From: a virus
DNA: 64,000 nucleotides
Strand: one strand, 5' to 3'
Virus record (IMG/VR): IMGVR_UViG_3300022908_000003
Span: 1-64,000 of that record
Shown here: positions 24,024 through 32,205 of the stretch, one piece after another
Position numbering within the stretch: position 1 is the first letter of the stretch
How the letters are laid out: each line of letters begins with the position of its first letter
Translations under genes and position numbers: made by a program
The notes under the pieces: model-generated
What the model was told of the DNA's origin: nothing
The model's input: the letters and a program-made list of their open reading frames with translations, nothing else
Databases searched by the model: none

Positions 24024-24353
24024 TTATACAGGTACTCCTAACGCTCTCTTCATATTAGAGAAAATAGACATAGAACGAATTCCTTCGTTGTTGAACTTCT
24101 TTGCTTTCTTGCCACACAAAGCACAGTAGATACCTTCGCTGCACTGAGACACAGTGCCAAGCCTTATAGCATTATTAGACTTTTCTTCTGATAAATCTAC
24201 AGAAATCTTATGTGTTACCTTTAACTCCCAAATTTCACTACCGCAATGTGAACAAATTTTTGGTTGCCCGACTTCTCTGGTAGAAGAATTAACTACAGTC
24301 TTTCGCTTTGCAATTGAATGAGGTGTCTTATTCACCCGGAACTTTACCGCCAT
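24024..24353 (-). CDS. Zinc-ribbon protein
   Basis: 109 aa. Start MAVKFRVNKTPHSIAKRK, a tag-like stretch. SSTREVGQPK from an element copy then leads into CSHCGSE near 34 and CALCGKK near 77, a four-Cys ribbon with a long insert. Probably nucleic-acid or protein binding. It overlaps the first operon gene by 10 nt. Confidence 0.55.
   Translation of the reverse strand: MAVKFRVNKTPHSIAKRKTVVNSSTREVGQPKICSHCGSEIWELKVTHKISVDLSEEKSNNAIRLGTVSQCSEGIYCALCGKKAKKFNNEGIRSMSIFSNMKRALGVPV
24262..24288 (-). repeat. Dispersed 26-bp element
   Basis: Gene-strand copy, frame STREVGQP, between the N-terminal tag and the zinc ribbon. Confidence 0.8.
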
Positions 24354-24715
24354 TTCTTTTCTTCCTTCTTTCGCTTAATCTTGATCATGACTTTATGAGT
24401 GCTGCAATCTGGAGTAACTTCTGTTTTAGGTCTTTCTCGTTTGACCTTAAATTTTGGGGGTTCTGGATTTATTAATCTATCAATGTACTTTGTGGCTAAG
24501 TCTATACCTCTCCTTTCAGCTACACAGCCTTCTGCATTTTTTATGATACATATTGAACCTGCACCTTCTACAAGTTCAGTATATACTATTATCTTGTAGC
24601 CCCTGTAATAAAAAGTCTTCGCTTCGGTTTTGATTACTTGCTTCTCAGCTTCGCTTCGCATTCTATTATAAATTACAGAAGAGAGAGGCTTTTTCATCGT
24701 AGCAGCTTGCGGCAT
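24344..24715 (-). CDS. Hypothetical protein with two basic tags
   Basis: 123 aa, first full gene of the leftward replication operon. A small alpha/beta domain (YYRGYKIIVYTELVEGAGS, ICIIKNAEG) is followed by PPKFKVKRER and VMIKIKRKKEEKKWR at the C-terminus, the densest use of the tag. The start lies 1 nt after the leader ORF stop. Not recognised. Confidence 0.55.
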   Translation of the reverse strand: MPQAATMKKPLSSVIYNRMRSEAEKQVIKTEAKTFYYRGYKIIVYTELVEGAGSICIIKNAEGCVAERRGIDLATKYIDRLINPEPPKFKVKRERPKTEVTPDCSTHKVMIKIKRKKEEKKWR

Positions 24716-24716
24716 A

Positions 24717-24782
24717 TTATTTTCCTGTAGAAAATTTAGTTGCAGGTTTCAAGCAACAGTCGTTCGACACTTTATGAAGCAT
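24717..24782 (-). CDS. Leader ORF, 21 aa
   Basis: MLHKVSNDCCLKPATKFSTG plus Lys, then stop, read directly. A very strong AAAGGAGGTGA lies 7-8 nt upstream of ATG 24782. The stop is one base before the next gene. Both the ribosome-binding site and the start are enclosed by a 14-bp inverted repeat. Confidence 0.5.
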   Translation of the reverse strand: MLHKVSNDCCLKPATKFSTGK

Positions 24783-24815
24783 TAAGGCATCACCTCCTTT
24801 CTTGCTTGAAACCTG
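24743..24815 (-). promoter_or_regulatory. Hairpin around a strong ribosome-binding site
   Basis: CAGGTTTCAAGCAA and its exact complement (24743-24756 and 24802-24815) flank the strong ribosome-binding site and start of the leader ORF. The loop on the plus strand reads ATCACCTCCTTTCT-like, the complement of that site. A translation or attenuation switch for the operon is inferred. Confidence 0.5.
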
Positions 24816-24939
24816 TATTTTATTTAACGAGATCAGTTAGTTGGCGCTAAAAGATCTCTATCCAGACAAGGTACCCATGATCCGTTTATTGCTCTTGACC
24901 TGTGAGGCGCGTCAAAATCGCCCTTTCCCATGCCTGGGT

Positions 24940-24968
24940 ACTCTATTCTATCACAGGAGAACAGTCAA
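24940..24968 (-). promoter_or_regulatory. Candidate promoter of the leftward replication operon
   Basis: Minus strand: TTGACT, 17 nt, TAGAGT, with TGTGATAGA inside the spacer resembling the other two promoters. It would give a leader of about 150 nt before the hairpin at 24743-24815. The -10 is weaker (4 of 6). Confidence 0.55.
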
Positions 24969-25041
24969 GTCAAGCGGTTTTGACCTGTTTTTGACTATTT
25001 TTTCGAAAATTTTTAAAAATTTCTTGTCCGACCGTCATTCT

Positions 25042-25189
25042 GATTAAAAACGGGAAATTGAAGGGGGGTGTACCATAACTCAAGAATAGTAGACAACTAT
25101 AATCAGAGGGTAAGAATTAAAATTAAGTATCAATAAGTAACAACCTAAAAACCATAGGTACACCCCCCTCTGTTTACCCGTTTTTAATC
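25042..25189. repeat. Large inverted repeat, 33-bp arms
   Basis: Arms at 25042-25074 and 25157-25189. Each has GATTAAAAACGGG outside and AGGGGGGTGTACC inside as identical 13-mers, with a 7-bp centre where the arms differ. The 82-nt AT-rich middle has no ORF. It lies between the terminator of the late genes and the replication-operon promoter. A replication origin, or binding site for a dimeric protein, is possible. Confidence 0.65.
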
Positions 25190-25195
25190 GCAGAC

Positions 25196-25246
25196 ACAAA
25201 AAAGCCCTCAAACTATGTAATAAATACACAATTCAAGGGCTTTTCT
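25196..25246 (-). terminator. Terminator after the structural region
   Basis: AAAAGCCCT / AGGGCTTTTTT arms on the minus strand with a loop of about 27 nt and a T run, 26 nt past the last late gene. The A run on the other side could also make it work rightward. Confidence 0.7.
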
Positions 25247-25271
25247 GCACTGTTTTGACTTATTAAATTTT

Positions 25272-25727
25272 TTACGTAGTAGGAGTTTCTTCCTCTACTT
25301 TTTCTGTCTCTTCAGCAGCATTTTCTACAGGAGGTTCTTTTGTGTCAATAATCACTTTTCCGTCAACTACAGATACGTCTTTTACGGCTACCTGAGCCTC
25401 AGAGAGAGGCGGCAACTCCCCTGGAGGTAGTCCTACAGGTGAAGGTACTTTTATCATCGCAGGGAGTTCATGAAGCGGAATGTCTTTGATGTTCCCAAAC
25501 ATTCCTACCCCATCATCAATGAACTCTTTCAAAGCATCTTTAGTAAGCTTATCATAACCCTGCTGGAACTCGACAAATTTCGTCTCAAGCCCTTCAAAAA
25601 TAAGCCGAATTGCAACCGCATTTTCGCGGTGTTGGTTCTCAAGTTGAACAATTCGCTGTTTTAAAGCGATAATGTCATCTTCATACTGAGGTATGCTAAC
25701 TTCGATCTGTGAATTTAGTTCTGCCAT
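25272..25727 (-). CDS. Coiled-coil hypothetical protein
   Basis: 151 aa. An N-terminal coiled coil (DDIIALKQRIVQLENQHREN), a middle segment, then a Pro-rich and acidic tail (EEETPTT). Last gene of the late block. It might be a spanin- or tail-associated accessory, but no motif supports either. Confidence 0.5.
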   Translation of the reverse strand: MAELNSQIEVSIPQYEDDIIALKQRIVQLENQHRENAVAIRLIFEGLETKFVEFQQGYDKLTKDALKEFIDDGVGMFGNIKDIPLHELPAMIKVPSPVGLPPGELPPLSEAQVAVKDVSVVDGKVIIDTKEPPVENAAEETEKVEEETPTT

Positions 25728-25758
25728 GTGTTTTTTTCTTTCTGTCTACTATTTGCTA

Positions 25759-25785
25759 TTCTTCTACCAGAGAAAGCGGTACTTC
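25759..25785 (+). repeat. Dispersed 26-bp element, reverse, intergenic
   Basis: A strong copy (TTCTACCAGAGAAAGCGG) in the gap between two late genes, pointing against transcription. Confidence 0.75.
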
Positions 25786-26062
25786 AAGTCTGTACCGAAT
25801 TTTCTGTAGAACTCTCGGAAGTTATGTCTACCGGAGCAGCCATATTATCCATTTTTACTGTACTAGGTGAGTTAATTATAGCATGTACAACTTCGCTAGG
25901 TACAGTTCCATTAGCGGAGTTTACTGCATTATTTACTATTCTCTCCTGTGCTTCTTGATGTTTCTGAGATATTTTCAGTGCTGCGAGTATACCTCCTACG
26001 GTTGTGAATAGTTGGATAACCTGTTCCGGGGTCCAATGTAGTAGCCACTGCGTTAGCGTCAT
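25784..26062 (-). CDS. Holin-like small membrane protein
   Basis: 92 aa. WTPEQVIQLFTTVGGILAALKI at about 11-31 is one amphipathic to hydrophobic helix, followed by a charged coil (HQEAQERIVNNAV) and a polar tail. Size and layout fit class III-like holins or their regulators, and another membrane protein lies upstream. It overlaps the upstream frame by 134 nt. Confidence 0.45.
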   Translation of the reverse strand: MTLTQWLLHWTPEQVIQLFTTVGGILAALKISQKHQEAQERIVNNAVNSANGTVPSEVVHAIINSPSTVKMDNMAAPVDITSESSTENSVQT

Positions 26063-26480
26063 TTATTTCTCCTATTGTTAGTTCGAAAGCGGCTGTTACC
26101 ATATCTTTTGAAGGAAAGTCAGCATGTCTAAGAAATGTAAATATCTGATCTTGAGCTAAAGTAAGCATTACTGGGTTTTTCTTTATAATGTTTACTAAAG
26201 TAGATATTATACTCATACATGCTAAGGTATCTTCAAAACAATCTTTACCTTTCTCAATAGAGACATTAGCCTTTTGTACAGTCTCTATAAGTTCTCTAAA
26301 ATCTTCTTTAGAGAGAACTTCCATTTCATCTAATTCTGTCTTACCTTCTTGATGCCTTTCTAACTCTTCTTTTGCTGCTTTTTCTGATAGCTTATCGCCA
26401 AGTTTTTTTAGTAACCCCACTCCTAGAACCACTACACCGCCGACTATCTCATTCAGTTGCTCGCTTGATAAGACCATCAT
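25929..26480 (-). CDS. Hypothetical protein, possibly lysis-related
   Basis: 183 aa. It starts MMVLSSEQLNEIVGG with a short hydrophobic segment (VVVLGVGLL), then a long helical region. The last 45 residues (Arg/Thr/Ser-rich, YPTIHNRRRYTRSTENIS) lie in the 134-nt overlap with the next gene and look unconstrained. The gene may end earlier in other strains, or a frame change may join the two frames. Confidence 0.45.
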   Translation of the reverse strand: MMVLSSEQLNEIVGGVVVLGVGLLKKLGDKLSEKAAKEELERHQEGKTELDEMEVLSKEDFRELIETVQKANVSIEKGKDCFEDTLACMSIISTLVNIIKKNPVMLTLAQDQIFTFLRHADFPSKDMVTAAFELTIGEINDANAVATTLDPGTGYPTIHNRRRYTRSTENISETSRSTGENSK

Positions 26481-27027
26481 TAGATTTTATTACTTTCCTT
26501 ACTTCATCGCGTGATCGCTGTTTTCGCAATCTTATATAAGATGATCCAGAAGTAATTGTAAAAAATAGCATAAACTTCCATGTTAATGAATAGCTTACAC
26601 TACCCCACATAGAAATTGCCATTACTAGAAGTAACATAGTAATGACGAACATTAAGCTAGTTCTTGCCTTTATATTATCATTTACTAAAGCAGCTAGGTG
26701 GGCGATACTGATAGAGATTAATACTGTCATCCATAGAATATTAGCTTCATTTTCTGCAACACCTAGCTTAGTAAATAGGTTGAACATCCCATCATATACT
26801 CGGTTATGTGTACTTCCTGCGAAGTTGTTTAACATGTCACTGAACACAATTATTACAGCTAATACACTAGCTACTTCTACTAATTCTATATCCTTTTCCC
26901 AAAATAAAACTTTAATTCGAAATTTTAGAAAGTCATGTCTATCTACTGTCAAGTTAAGGAAAGATCTTAGTGAAGTATGCCTTACTCCATGAGCCTTATT
27001 ATCTGGTTCTAGATTTGGAACTACCAT
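26449..27027 (-). CDS. Multi-pass membrane protein
   Basis: 192 aa with about four hydrophobic helices (VEVASVLAVIIVFSDML, LWMTVLISISIAHLAAL, LMFVITMLLLVMAI, FMLFFTITSGSSY). Soluble basic ends flank them. Its position at the end of the late block beside the holin-like gene suggests a lysis role, but no family is recognised. AAGGAAATC lies before the ATG. Confidence 0.55.
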   Translation of the reverse strand: MVVPNLEPDNKAHGVRHTSLRSFLNLTVDRHDFLKFRIKVLFWEKDIELVEVASVLAVIIVFSDMLNNFAGSTHNRVYDGMFNLFTKLGVAENEANILWMTVLISISIAHLAALVNDNIKARTSLMFVITMLLLVMAISMWGSVSYSLTWKFMLFFTITSGSSYIRLRKQRSRDEVRKVIKSNDGLIKRATE

Positions 27028-27037
27028 TTGATTTCCT

Positions 27038-27934
27038 TTATATTAAGCCCCATTTAGACTGTAGATATGCTTCTACTTTATCTCTATCTGTTGAACTTAA
27101 AACCCCAGCATAGATTAAAACTTCACATAGATCTATTTCTGAAGCCCCGCCTGAGTCTGTAGAAAATAGAACACAGTTAGAAGTAGGAGTTGATATTACT
27201 GCAATAGATCTTGTGCTATGGTCTGTACTATTTATTCTGTAGTCAACGATTCCAGAATTGTCAGTTACAGTATATTGCTTTATATCTGTAGAAGAAGGAG
27301 CTTCACCACTCCATGTACCTGTGGAATGTCCTGATGCCTGGAAATTTAAGTCAGGATAATGTATATAGGGAACAAAACCGTTACTCCCTATATTTGTGCC
27401 TATACAGAATGGTTGGTAGTAATCCCCCGATACTGCATTATGTTTCATCACAAAAAATGAAGTAGAGTTAGAACTACTAGTTATACCAGAAGGAACCGCT
27501 GATGCTATAAGGGCTTTTAAACCACCTGTATTTCTTACAGTAGGTAGCCCGTTATATCCAACAGCTACATAGTCAGGGGCAGTAAAAGAACCAGGGACAA
27601 ATGATAAAGCATTTGGGCTTTGATCAGTCCATGTAGTAACCGGATCTCCATCTGATAGTCCTGTAATTAAATCAGATGCAACCCATAACTGACAGCCTGC
27701 AACATCGGTTAAAGGGTCAAAGAATATAGCATAAGAACCTAGTGCAATATTTGCCATCTGGTTAGTTCCAGTAGCATCTAACATAGATAACCAGAGACTA
27801 TCCTTAACTCCCGGCAGGCTCTTTAAATATATTTCTCCATAATTACTGCTATCAGGTACAGGAAGAGAAGAAACTTGATTTACTCCCCCACCAGAAGTAA
27901 AAGGTTCTATTTGAGATTTACGTATTTTAGACAT
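27038..27934 (-). CDS. Tail lectin-like (concanavalin-fold) protein
   Basis: 298 aa. LWVASDLITGLSDGDPVTTW with DQSPN near residue 85 and, at the end, EIDLCEVLIYAGVLSS with VEAYLQSKWGLI are the start and finish of the LamG-like module common in phage tail proteins and surface adhesins. The first 75 residues would anchor it to the tail tip. Probably a receptor- or glycan-binding protein, encoded right after the tail hub. Confidence 0.65.
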   Translation of the reverse strand: MSKIRKSQIEPFTSGGGVNQVSSLPVPDSSNYGEIYLKSLPGVKDSLWLSMLDATGTNQMANIALGSYAIFFDPLTDVAGCQLWVASDLITGLSDGDPVTTWTDQSPNALSFVPGSFTAPDYVAVGYNGLPTVRNTGGLKALIASAVPSGITSSSNSTSFFVMKHNAVSGDYYQPFCIGTNIGSNGFVPYIHYPDLNFQASGHSTGTWSGEAPSSTDIKQYTVTDNSGIVDYRINSTDHSTRSIAVISTPTSNCVLFSTDSGGASEIDLCEVLIYAGVLSSTDRDKVEAYLQSKWGLI

Positions 27935-27946
27935 AAATTTCCTTTA

Positions 27947-30265
27947 TTAAATATGGAAATAGGTAATCATTACGTTATCACCTGTTTTTGTTGGGTAAGT
28001 TACTAAAGTAAGTGTGTCAGATACTATAGTATAGTCCACTGTGTAATCCAGAAGAACACCGTTAAAATAAACAAACTCTGTGTCTGTCAATGGTGCATAG
28101 GATAAGGTTAAAACAGTATCTCCATCTGAAGCTATTGTAAATACTTCTCTAGTCGGAGAACCTGAAGTAACAATAGCTGCAACATCTGCAACCAAAGCAT
28201 CCTGAGTAGCTTTATCAGCATAGTAAGGTTGCGCAGGTTGTATGTAAACTTCTTGTGGAACTACGTCATCTGGATTTTGTAGAATAGAGACACATTTAAT
28301 AAGTACTGTTTGTCCTGCCAGAGAAGAGGCAACTGTAAATCTTGATACCCCCGCATCTAGTTTTACAAAAACATCTGTAGAAGTATGTCCTGTAGCAAGT
28401 GTTCCTCTTTGCTCTCTTAGAAAGGTCTGTAGAGTATAGTGATCAGACGAAGTAAAATCTGCTTCAGCAAAGCCTAATACTTCGTAGTTACTCGAATTAT
28501 CTACACTCTGGTCAAGCTGAGTAACTAATATGTATTCCCCATCTCCTGCTTTGACTTTAGCTTTAGATGTAGTCTCCAAACCAGTTCCGGGATTTATAAT
28601 AACATCTAATGTATTTACTATGTCAAATCCATCTGCATCAGGAGTATAGCTTGCAGAAAGGGTGCTTGCTACAGAACCAAATCCACCTTTATTTGTTAAG
28701 TTGCCTAATTTACTATAAGTGCTGCCACCATCAACTGACATTAAGACTACAGCACCTCTCCATAGTCCTGCAATTAAGTAAGCTGATCCTACTACATAAA
28801 TTCCGGTATTTGTGCTGTCATTGTTGCGGAGTTCTTTTCCAGACCATGCAAAGAATGTGGTAGGGGAAACAGGAACATAAACATAACCGCCACTTGGTAT
28901 TGATGGAGGTGCTGTCTGTATTAGTACATTTTCGTCATCGTTAACAAACTTCAAATCAATAGGACCGGGGGTACCTGTTTCAGCTTCAGTTACTCTAACC
29001 CTCTGTAGTGTACCTTCTTCGTCTATCTGAAGTAGTAAAACGTCTGAAGGAGTGAGTAAAGCCCATCTAGGAACTGCGCTACCTGAATGCCCAACACTTT
29101 CAACCCATCTTATGTATAAACTACGCTCTACAACTTTCTTTGCTTCAGCATCTTTAAGAACTAAAGGTAAATTTATACTCTCATAATTATTGTTTTTTGC
29201 TGATATTCTTATAGCTGTTTGAGTTGCAGACTGTAGGTTATTAGTAGTTGATAGATACCCTAGATCAATCTTCTTAGGTAGATTAATTCTATCAGGTCTT
29301 GTTGTAGTTAGCCTATCAGTAACGGCAGGACTTCCGCTATCAACTATCTGAGCACCTAAATCGTCCCAAGTTAAAGTACCTACTGGATCTCCACCTCTAG
29401 GTACAGCTTTTATAGTTCCATTTACGTCTATTAGATCAACATTATAGGCATCAAGTAGAGGCTGAACTGAAGACTTTGCATCAATTCTTGCACTCATAGT
29501 CATGCCTGTTATTTGAATATCTTCTACCAGAGAAATGTCAACCTGGCTTTCATCAATACCTACTTGAGTGAATATATCAAGGAATACATCGGATAAAAAA
29601 CAATCTTCTGTTTCTACTTCTATAGAAAAATTAGGAAGTGCATTTCCAAAATCAGATAGCTCCATATTTTCTATAACCATGTAGTTATAGCCTCTAAATG
29701 CTGGAGCATCTGTACCCGCTGGAACGTCATCTGTTGCTGCACTTGCTATTATTAAAGGGTCTGCATCTTGCGTTTCTGTACCAGGATAAAATCTAGGATT
29801 AATTCTATTTTCGTCCGAGGTATGTGAACTATCATACATTATAACATCATTAGCATATATCTTCTTTACTACATTAGTTGTGTTTCTATTGCCCTTACAA
29901 ACTAGCATAGCAAAAGATATAGTATATGAGTACACTGTAGTTGTTACGCTAGGTCCGCCGGAACCTCCACCGCCTTGAGATTGTTCAGTTTTATGTTCTA
30001 CAAGATTAGTACCCCATATGATAATCCCAGGTACTTTGTTATGCCCCCAGCACTGAGGTATAGAAGTTCCATATGAAGCTGTAGTAACTACAAGATCCGA
30101 AGTCCTGCCCATATCAGCGGTATGGTAATGAGTATTAGCTTGATCAATATAAGCTCCTACTGTAGAACCTATAGAAAAACCTAACATAGCTCCTTTAACA
30201 GCCCCACCAGGACCAGCTAATAAACCTCCAGCAACAGCACCAGCAACACCTAGAATTATTTGCAT
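27947..30265 (-). CDS. Tail tip / baseplate hub protein
   Basis: 772 aa from the ATG with GGAG 9 nt upstream. A TTG at 30280 and an ATG at 30274 are alternatives. A Gly/Ala-rich N-terminus (GVAGAVAGGLLAGPGGAV) is followed by IPQCWGHNKVPGIIIWGTN, as in GTA and siphophage hub proteins of the Phage-tail_3 group. A Gly-rich linker and beta-rich domains come next. The C-terminal 100 residues resemble a tail-fibre attachment segment. Directly after the NlpC gene, as in GTA-type tail tips. Confidence 0.7.
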   Translation of the reverse strand: MQIILGVAGAVAGGLLAGPGGAVKGAMLGFSIGSTVGAYIDQANTHYHTADMGRTSDLVVTTASYGTSIPQCWGHNKVPGIIIWGTNLVEHKTEQSQGGGGSGGPSVTTTVYSYTISFAMLVCKGNRNTTNVVKKIYANDVIMYDSSHTSDENRINPRFYPGTETQDADPLIIASAATDDVPAGTDAPAFRGYNYMVIENMELSDFGNALPNFSIEVETEDCFLSDVFLDIFTQVGIDESQVDISLVEDIQITGMTMSARIDAKSSVQPLLDAYNVDLIDVNGTIKAVPRGGDPVGTLTWDDLGAQIVDSGSPAVTDRLTTTRPDRINLPKKIDLGYLSTTNNLQSATQTAIRISAKNNNYESINLPLVLKDAEAKKVVERSLYIRWVESVGHSGSAVPRWALLTPSDVLLLQIDEEGTLQRVRVTEAETGTPGPIDLKFVNDDENVLIQTAPPSIPSGGYVYVPVSPTTFFAWSGKELRNNDSTNTGIYVVGSAYLIAGLWRGAVVLMSVDGGSTYSKLGNLTNKGGFGSVASTLSASYTPDADGFDIVNTLDVIINPGTGLETTSKAKVKAGDGEYILVTQLDQSVDNSSNYEVLGFAEADFTSSDHYTLQTFLREQRGTLATGHTSTDVFVKLDAGVSRFTVASSLAGQTVLIKCVSILQNPDDVVPQEVYIQPAQPYYADKATQDALVADVAAIVTSGSPTREVFTIASDGDTVLTLSYAPLTDTEFVYFNGVLLDYTVDYTIVSDTLTLVTYPTKTGDNVMITYFHI

Positions 30266-30798
30266 CTTTTCCATCTCCAAATGGAGTGAATGTTATCCCA
30301 CCATTCAGGGAGCATCGTAGTTTCTACAACTTTATTTAGACCTGTGGTATACCAGGCATGTATCACGGTTTTAAATTCAGTACAATATACTAGATGATGG
30401 TATATTCCAGTTCCTCTGATTAGAATAAGATCGCCAGGTAAAGGGGGTTCCCCGTTCTCTCTGGTAGTGAAATCATTCCAGGTGAGAACTTCTATCATAT
30501 CCGCAATTCCGTCTTTTCTATTGTAGAATTTTTTGTCTTTAACTTCTACTCCTAGATAACGAAGTGCTGCTACCATTACCCCGCCGCAATCTAAACCACC
30601 ATCAGGACCAACAACCCTACCTGCATGTTTAAATGGGGTTCCTATGGTAGATCTAACTGCATTTGTAAGTTCTTTTACTGTAAAAAATTGACTATCCTCT
30701 TCTATCCCGGCGGTCGGCCCGTTGTCAATAGATAGTTGTTGTCCGGAACATAGAGAAAGCCATGGAAGTTCGGAAGGTTGTTGAATTTCGTTCGACAT
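30256..30798 (-). CDS. NlpC/P60-type tail peptidase
   Basis: 180 aa as read. LTNAVRSTIGTPFKHAGRV near 46, GGLDCGGVMVAALRYLG near 67 (catalytic Cys) and IYHHLVYC near 132 (His) are the TIGR02219/NlpC pattern. The first 31 residues overlap the DUF2163 gene by 97 nt, so translation may start later, but no ATG is available. Likely cleaves peptidoglycan at the tail tip during entry. Confidence 0.75.
   Translation of the reverse strand: MSNEIQQPSELPWLSLCSGQQLSIDNGPTAGIEEDSQFFTVKELTNAVRSTIGTPFKHAGRVVGPDGGLDCGGVMVAALRYLGVEVKDKKFYNRKDGIADMIEVLTWNDFTTRENGEPPLPGDLILIRGTGIYHHLVYCTEFKTVIHAWYTTGLNKVVETTMLPEWWDNIHSIWRWKRCK
30446..30473 (-). repeat. Dispersed 26-bp element
   Basis: A near-consensus copy giving FTTRENGEP just before the conserved PGDLILIR strand of the NlpC protein. 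Confidence 0.85.
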
Positions 30799-31574
30799 GT
30801 TACACCTCTTCTATCACAACCTGCTTCTAAAATAACTGCATCTCCAACTGTTAAAGGAAATGGCATAGCTTCTTGTAATATAATAACTGCGGTAGAGCCT
30901 ACTTTAGTATGGATCTTTACTTCCATGTTTATATTGTAATTTTTACCACCACCATCAGCGATAGATTTAAATCTTACTAACCCATACTCATAGTACCCTG
31001 TGTCGTGAGTGTCATTAAATACTAAAGTTCTTTGGTTTGTTATTGAAGCTATTGTCCTACTGAATTGGTAATCTAGTAAATTTACTTTGCATTCATAGTC
31101 GCCAAGTTGGTTTACAGAACAAGAGCCAGCAACTACTCTTCCAAACTGTTGCGAACACTTTTGACCTATTGAATTAATTGGAACTGTAAAAGCTTTTTCG
31201 CCGTATTCTATATCTCCTATAGTTCCAACCATCTCTTTTATCTCACCTAGGCTTAGATCAAATGGATTTACTCTAAGAATAGTAACAACGGCATAATCGT
31301 ACCTACCGCCTCTTATGTCTTCTTTCTTTATATAATACTCGTCAATTGCTCCGAGAAAATCCATTTGATCTGTAGTTAGATCAGAATTAGTTTTTATTGC
31401 TGATGGGTCCATAGAAATTGCAGGAATGTAGATATCTCCATCATAGATTATCTCTTCATCCCAAGCAGTAAAGAATAAAGATACCCCATCAGTTCTTTCT
31501 ATTTTTACTAAGGTAGTTAAGGGTTGATAGGGCTGTCCTAGTAAAGCTATCATACCTGAGCTTGCAGATTTCAT
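30702..31574 (-). CDS. DUF2163 / TIGR02218 tail protein
   Basis: 290 aa. VKIERTDGVSLFFTAWDEEI at 23-42, then IYDGDIYIPA, the LTTDQMDF block, and the C-terminal CDRRGVTCRTKFNNLPNFHG with FLYVPDNN are the family hallmarks (GTA distal tail / phage BR0599). It connects the distal tail ring to the hub. It sits between DUF2460 and NlpC, the usual order. Confidence 0.85.
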   Translation of the reverse strand: MKSASSGMIALLGQPYQPLTTLVKIERTDGVSLFFTAWDEEIIYDGDIYIPAISMDPSAIKTNSDLTTDQMDFLGAIDEYYIKKEDIRGGRYDYAVVTILRVNPFDLSLGEIKEMVGTIGDIEYGEKAFTVPINSIGQKCSQQFGRVVAGSCSVNQLGDYECKVNLLDYQFSRTIASITNQRTLVFNDTHDTGYYEYGLVRFKSIADGGGKNYNINMEVKIHTKVGSTAVIILQEAMPFPLTVGDAVILEAGCDRRGVTCRTKFNNLPNFHGFLYVPDNNYLLTTGRPPG

Positions 31575-31584
31575 CTGACTTCCT

Positions 31585-32202
31585 TTAACTAGGTGGAGTG
31601 TATACTTGAACTTCTCGAACCTTTATACTATCCCAAGAGAAAATATCTATATCTGACTGAGAAGCATCTTGTTCGTCATTATCAAATCTAGCAGGAGTGT
31701 CAAAGTAACCAGACCATGTAAAGCCATGCCCTGTTTGGTCTGTAGTAAATGTGATAATACCTGTTGTTATATCTAATGACCAATTATCTGTAGACGGGAA
31801 AGCTATTCCATCTCTTATTAGAGTTATTGGTCTTTCCATATCTGGTTTCTTTATCTTTACTATCTCGCCAGATACTTTGCGTTTTATAGATAACTGAGCA
31901 GTAGTTGCAGTAGGGAAATATATTATAGGTTCGTTTACTGCAATATATTCTCTTTCGTTTCGAAATCTCCAAGATAGGTTCTTGCCCTTTACAGCAGCAA
32001 AGTGATTAGTTAAATTGTCTAGTTCCTCTTTACTTCTATCTGTCATGTTTAAAGTAAGTACCCAATACCCCCGGCTTCTTTGTGGAAACCGGGTTTCGTT
32101 GTTACTTGGATTTGATACAACAACGGTAGAATAACTAAGTCCACCGCTTGTACCAGAACTTAATCTTGGATCAAGTTGTATTTCTAGAAAGTCTGCGGAC
32201 AT
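31585..32202 (-). CDS. DUF2460 / TIGR02217 distal tail protein
   Basis: 205 aa. FLEIQLDPRLSSGTSGG at the start and ETRFPQRSRGYW with LSWRFRNEREY near 75 follow the family. Homologues form the distal tail hexamer below the tube. Located directly after the tape measure gene. Confidence 0.85.
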   Translation of the reverse strand: MSADFLEIQLDPRLSSGTSGGLSYSTVVVSNPSNNETRFPQRSRGYWVLTLNMTDRSKEELDNLTNHFAAVKGKNLSWRFRNEREYIAVNEPIIYFPTATTAQLSIKRKVSGEIVKIKKPDMERPITLIRDGIAFPSTDNWSLDITTGIITFTTDQTGHGFTWSGYFDTPARFDNDEQDASQSDIDIFSWDSIKVREVQVYTPPS

Positions 32203-32205
32203 TAG

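Noticed and set aside
24790-24800. 16S rRNA fragment
   Set aside because: Only the anti-SD-like TCACCTCCTTT matches; it is simply the complement of the leader ORF's strong ribosome-binding site.
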